DNA of 64,000 nucleotides. Origin: Sphingobacterium bambusae (GTDB lineage: Bacteria; Bacteroidota; Bacteroidia; Sphingobacteriales; Sphingobacteriaceae). The stretch spans positions 4,154,001-4,218,000 of the forward strand of contig NZ_CP138332.1 in the NCBI RefSeq assembly GCF_033955345.1, given 5' to 3'. Shown in pieces: positions 63,701 through 64,000 of this stretch. How positions within the stretch are numbered: position 1 is the stretch's first letter; the number at the start of each line of letters is the position of its first letter. The notes under the pieces were generated by a model. That model searched no databases and was not told the DNA's origin. It was given only the letters and a program-made list of their open reading frames with translations. The position numbers were made by a program, and so were the translations under genes.

Positions 63701-64000
63701 ATCTCATATAGCAGATCGTCTACCCGTGATAGGTCGCCCTCCGTATCCTTGAGTTTCGCTAAGGTTTGTTTTTTACGAACTTTGTATTTGGAAATGCCAG
63801 ATGCTTCCTCGAATAAATTGCGCCGAGAATTCTCTTTGTTGTTGATAATCTCGTCGATCATTTTCAACTCGATGATGGAGTAGGAGTCTGCGCCTAGGCC
63901 GGTATCGAGAAAGAGATCTGTAATATCTTTGAGCCTGCATTTAACGTCGTTCAGACGATATTCGCTGTCGCCGTTGCGATAAAGTTTACGGGTAATGGTG
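60751..64000 (-). CDS. smc: Chromosome segregation ATPase SMC (5' end beyond window)
   Basis: The open frame runs off the window edge, giving 1082 residues of a protein near 1180, so about 100 N-terminal residues with Walker A are missing. Visible parts are the N-terminal head (DTGLGADSYSIIE), two long coiled coils, the hinge in the middle, and the C-terminal head with the signature LSGGEKTL and Walker B FCIFDEVDAPLDD. SMC, with ScpA/B partners (not here), organises and segregates the chromosome. Confidence 0.96.
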   Translation of the reverse strand, partial: TITRKLYRNGDSEYRLNDVKCRLKDITDLFLDTGLGADSYSIIELKMIDEIINNKENSRRNLFEEASGISKYKVRKKQTLAKLKDTEGDLSRVDDLLYEINKNLKQLETQAKKADKYFQLKDEYREASVGLAYYRLDGFSSDLEGITEQEQAQQALIQESTTIIASSEQQLKTLRDDILSKEKNLATQQKSTNEYVNKIRSYESDKKIKNEQLRHLQDKETRLTTELNTDKAQLEHVVQTLKRIHEELFQEQSTLDIYQQDIAKNKTEVDELRTQQVSARAKLDAFTQQSAVLQNNIYTLEKEIAVLHIQQDALQQESLRTVSDASSKEEELTEFNVAVADLEERVEQQQEQYDAAVRAEESLQREIQGIEEELTETRNQINRESRLVDAKQNEYSLTKSLVDNLEGFPESIKFLRKNAGWKKSYPLFSDILFCQEEYRVAIENYLEPIMNHYVVENQQEAVQAIQLLSDASRGRANFFVLDAIQSADSQPHVHPSDRLMPALAVIKVDKKYSNLCEQLLKHVYLLKPEAADSLSDQLPSENIVVLHPEGKFSKTMLGLSGGSVGLFEGKRIGRAKNLENLSKEIKELNQQIEALQGKEMDGVDRLATLRISSQKDLIDELRNLLNRLNNELISVKTKQEQYQAFITNSQNRKQDIENKVSLISEQLQQAEPQLVQLKSESQTHQQEMLELQDAYAEISDILNEKSTVFNQENIRFHQQQNKVSSLQKDVEYRESQQETFESRMEKNSLEYEQVKVDMKHAQSFTDNNDEDLTAMYTQKEALEKGLQEIEDDFFAARKIVIDLEDHIAQSRRNKDQNDFLLSELKDKKNALQLELNSLKERLAVEFNIDLQELLQNETPEIERSQAELIEACDKLKKQLDSYGSINPMAKEAYDEMSERHSFITKEKDDLLEAKATLMATISEIDQTANDKFMHAFNTVRENFIHVFRSLFNQEDSCDMVLTDPANPLESDIDIIARPKGKRPLSINQLSGGEKTLTATALLFSLYLLKPAPFCIFDEVDAPLDDTNIDKFNNIIRDFSKNSQFIIVSHNKRTIASTDIIYGVTMVEQGVSRVVAVDLRDVA

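Noticed and set aside
1..64000. CRISPR, rRNA, tRNA, insertion sequences, prophage
   Set aside because: I read for repeats, tRNA-like folds and transposase motifs and found none; the window is housekeeping and accessory chromosomal genes.

Overview
The window looks like a chromosomal segment of a Bacteroidota bacterium, most likely Sphingobacteriaceae (Sphingobacterium/Pedobacter-like). The basis is the rpsL-rpsG-fusA-rpsJ order, a TamB gene followed by a TamA-like barrel lipoprotein (TamL), DUF3857 transglutaminase-like proteins, DUF1080 and DPP4-type secreted proteins, few Shine-Dalgarno sequences, and many promoters matching the Bacteroidota consensus (-33 TTTG, -7 TAnnTTTG). I see no rRNA or tRNA gene, no insertion sequence, no CRISPR array and no prophage.

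Layout. 1-6000: str ribosomal operon and RNase R (minus strand). 6400-11000: a Fur-family regulator, transaldolase, an MFS exporter, a retropepsin-like protein and malate dehydrogenase. 11000-18800: tamB-tamL envelope assembly pair. 18900-25100: an OmpR-type two-component system and two convergent DUF3857 proteins. 25200-28700: a Dabb lipoprotein, the RtcB-PrfH ribosome rescue/repair pair with a short leader gene upstream, and two small membrane proteins. 28800-36000: two unknown proteins, valS, an LTA-synthase-like sulfatase and an outer membrane barrel. 36000-41500: 2-oxoglutarate dehydrogenase E2/E1 and a DASH-type cryptochrome/photolyase. 41600-46400: a degenerate SDR, an AraC regulator, DUF1349, VOC and UbiD genes. 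46600-51500: asnB, a DPP4-type peptidase and DUF1080. 51500-58900: folB, hsp20 and a tetR-tolC-adaptor-RND efflux operon. 58900-64000: a Mef-like MFS exporter with a leader region, and most of smc.

The most interesting signals are regulatory. First, the rtcB-prfH operon is preceded by a consensus promoter, a 27-codon ORF and an intrinsic terminator, and the 3' end of that ORF can pair with the 5' arm of the terminator (12 of 13 positions). This is the layout of a translation-coupled attenuator placed before a ribosome-repair operon. Second, the Mef-like exporter at 59403 is preceded by a consensus promoter, a 17-codon ORF containing an Arg-Ile-Arg motif, and mutually exclusive hairpins, as in macrolide-inducible leaders. 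Third, a perfect 38-bp palindrome contains the promoter -7 element of the ubiD-family gene and ends on its start codon. Fourth, an 11-bp sequence forming a TetR-type inverted repeat occurs twice, in the tetR promoter and just before the tolC start. All of these are read from sequence; their functions are inferred.
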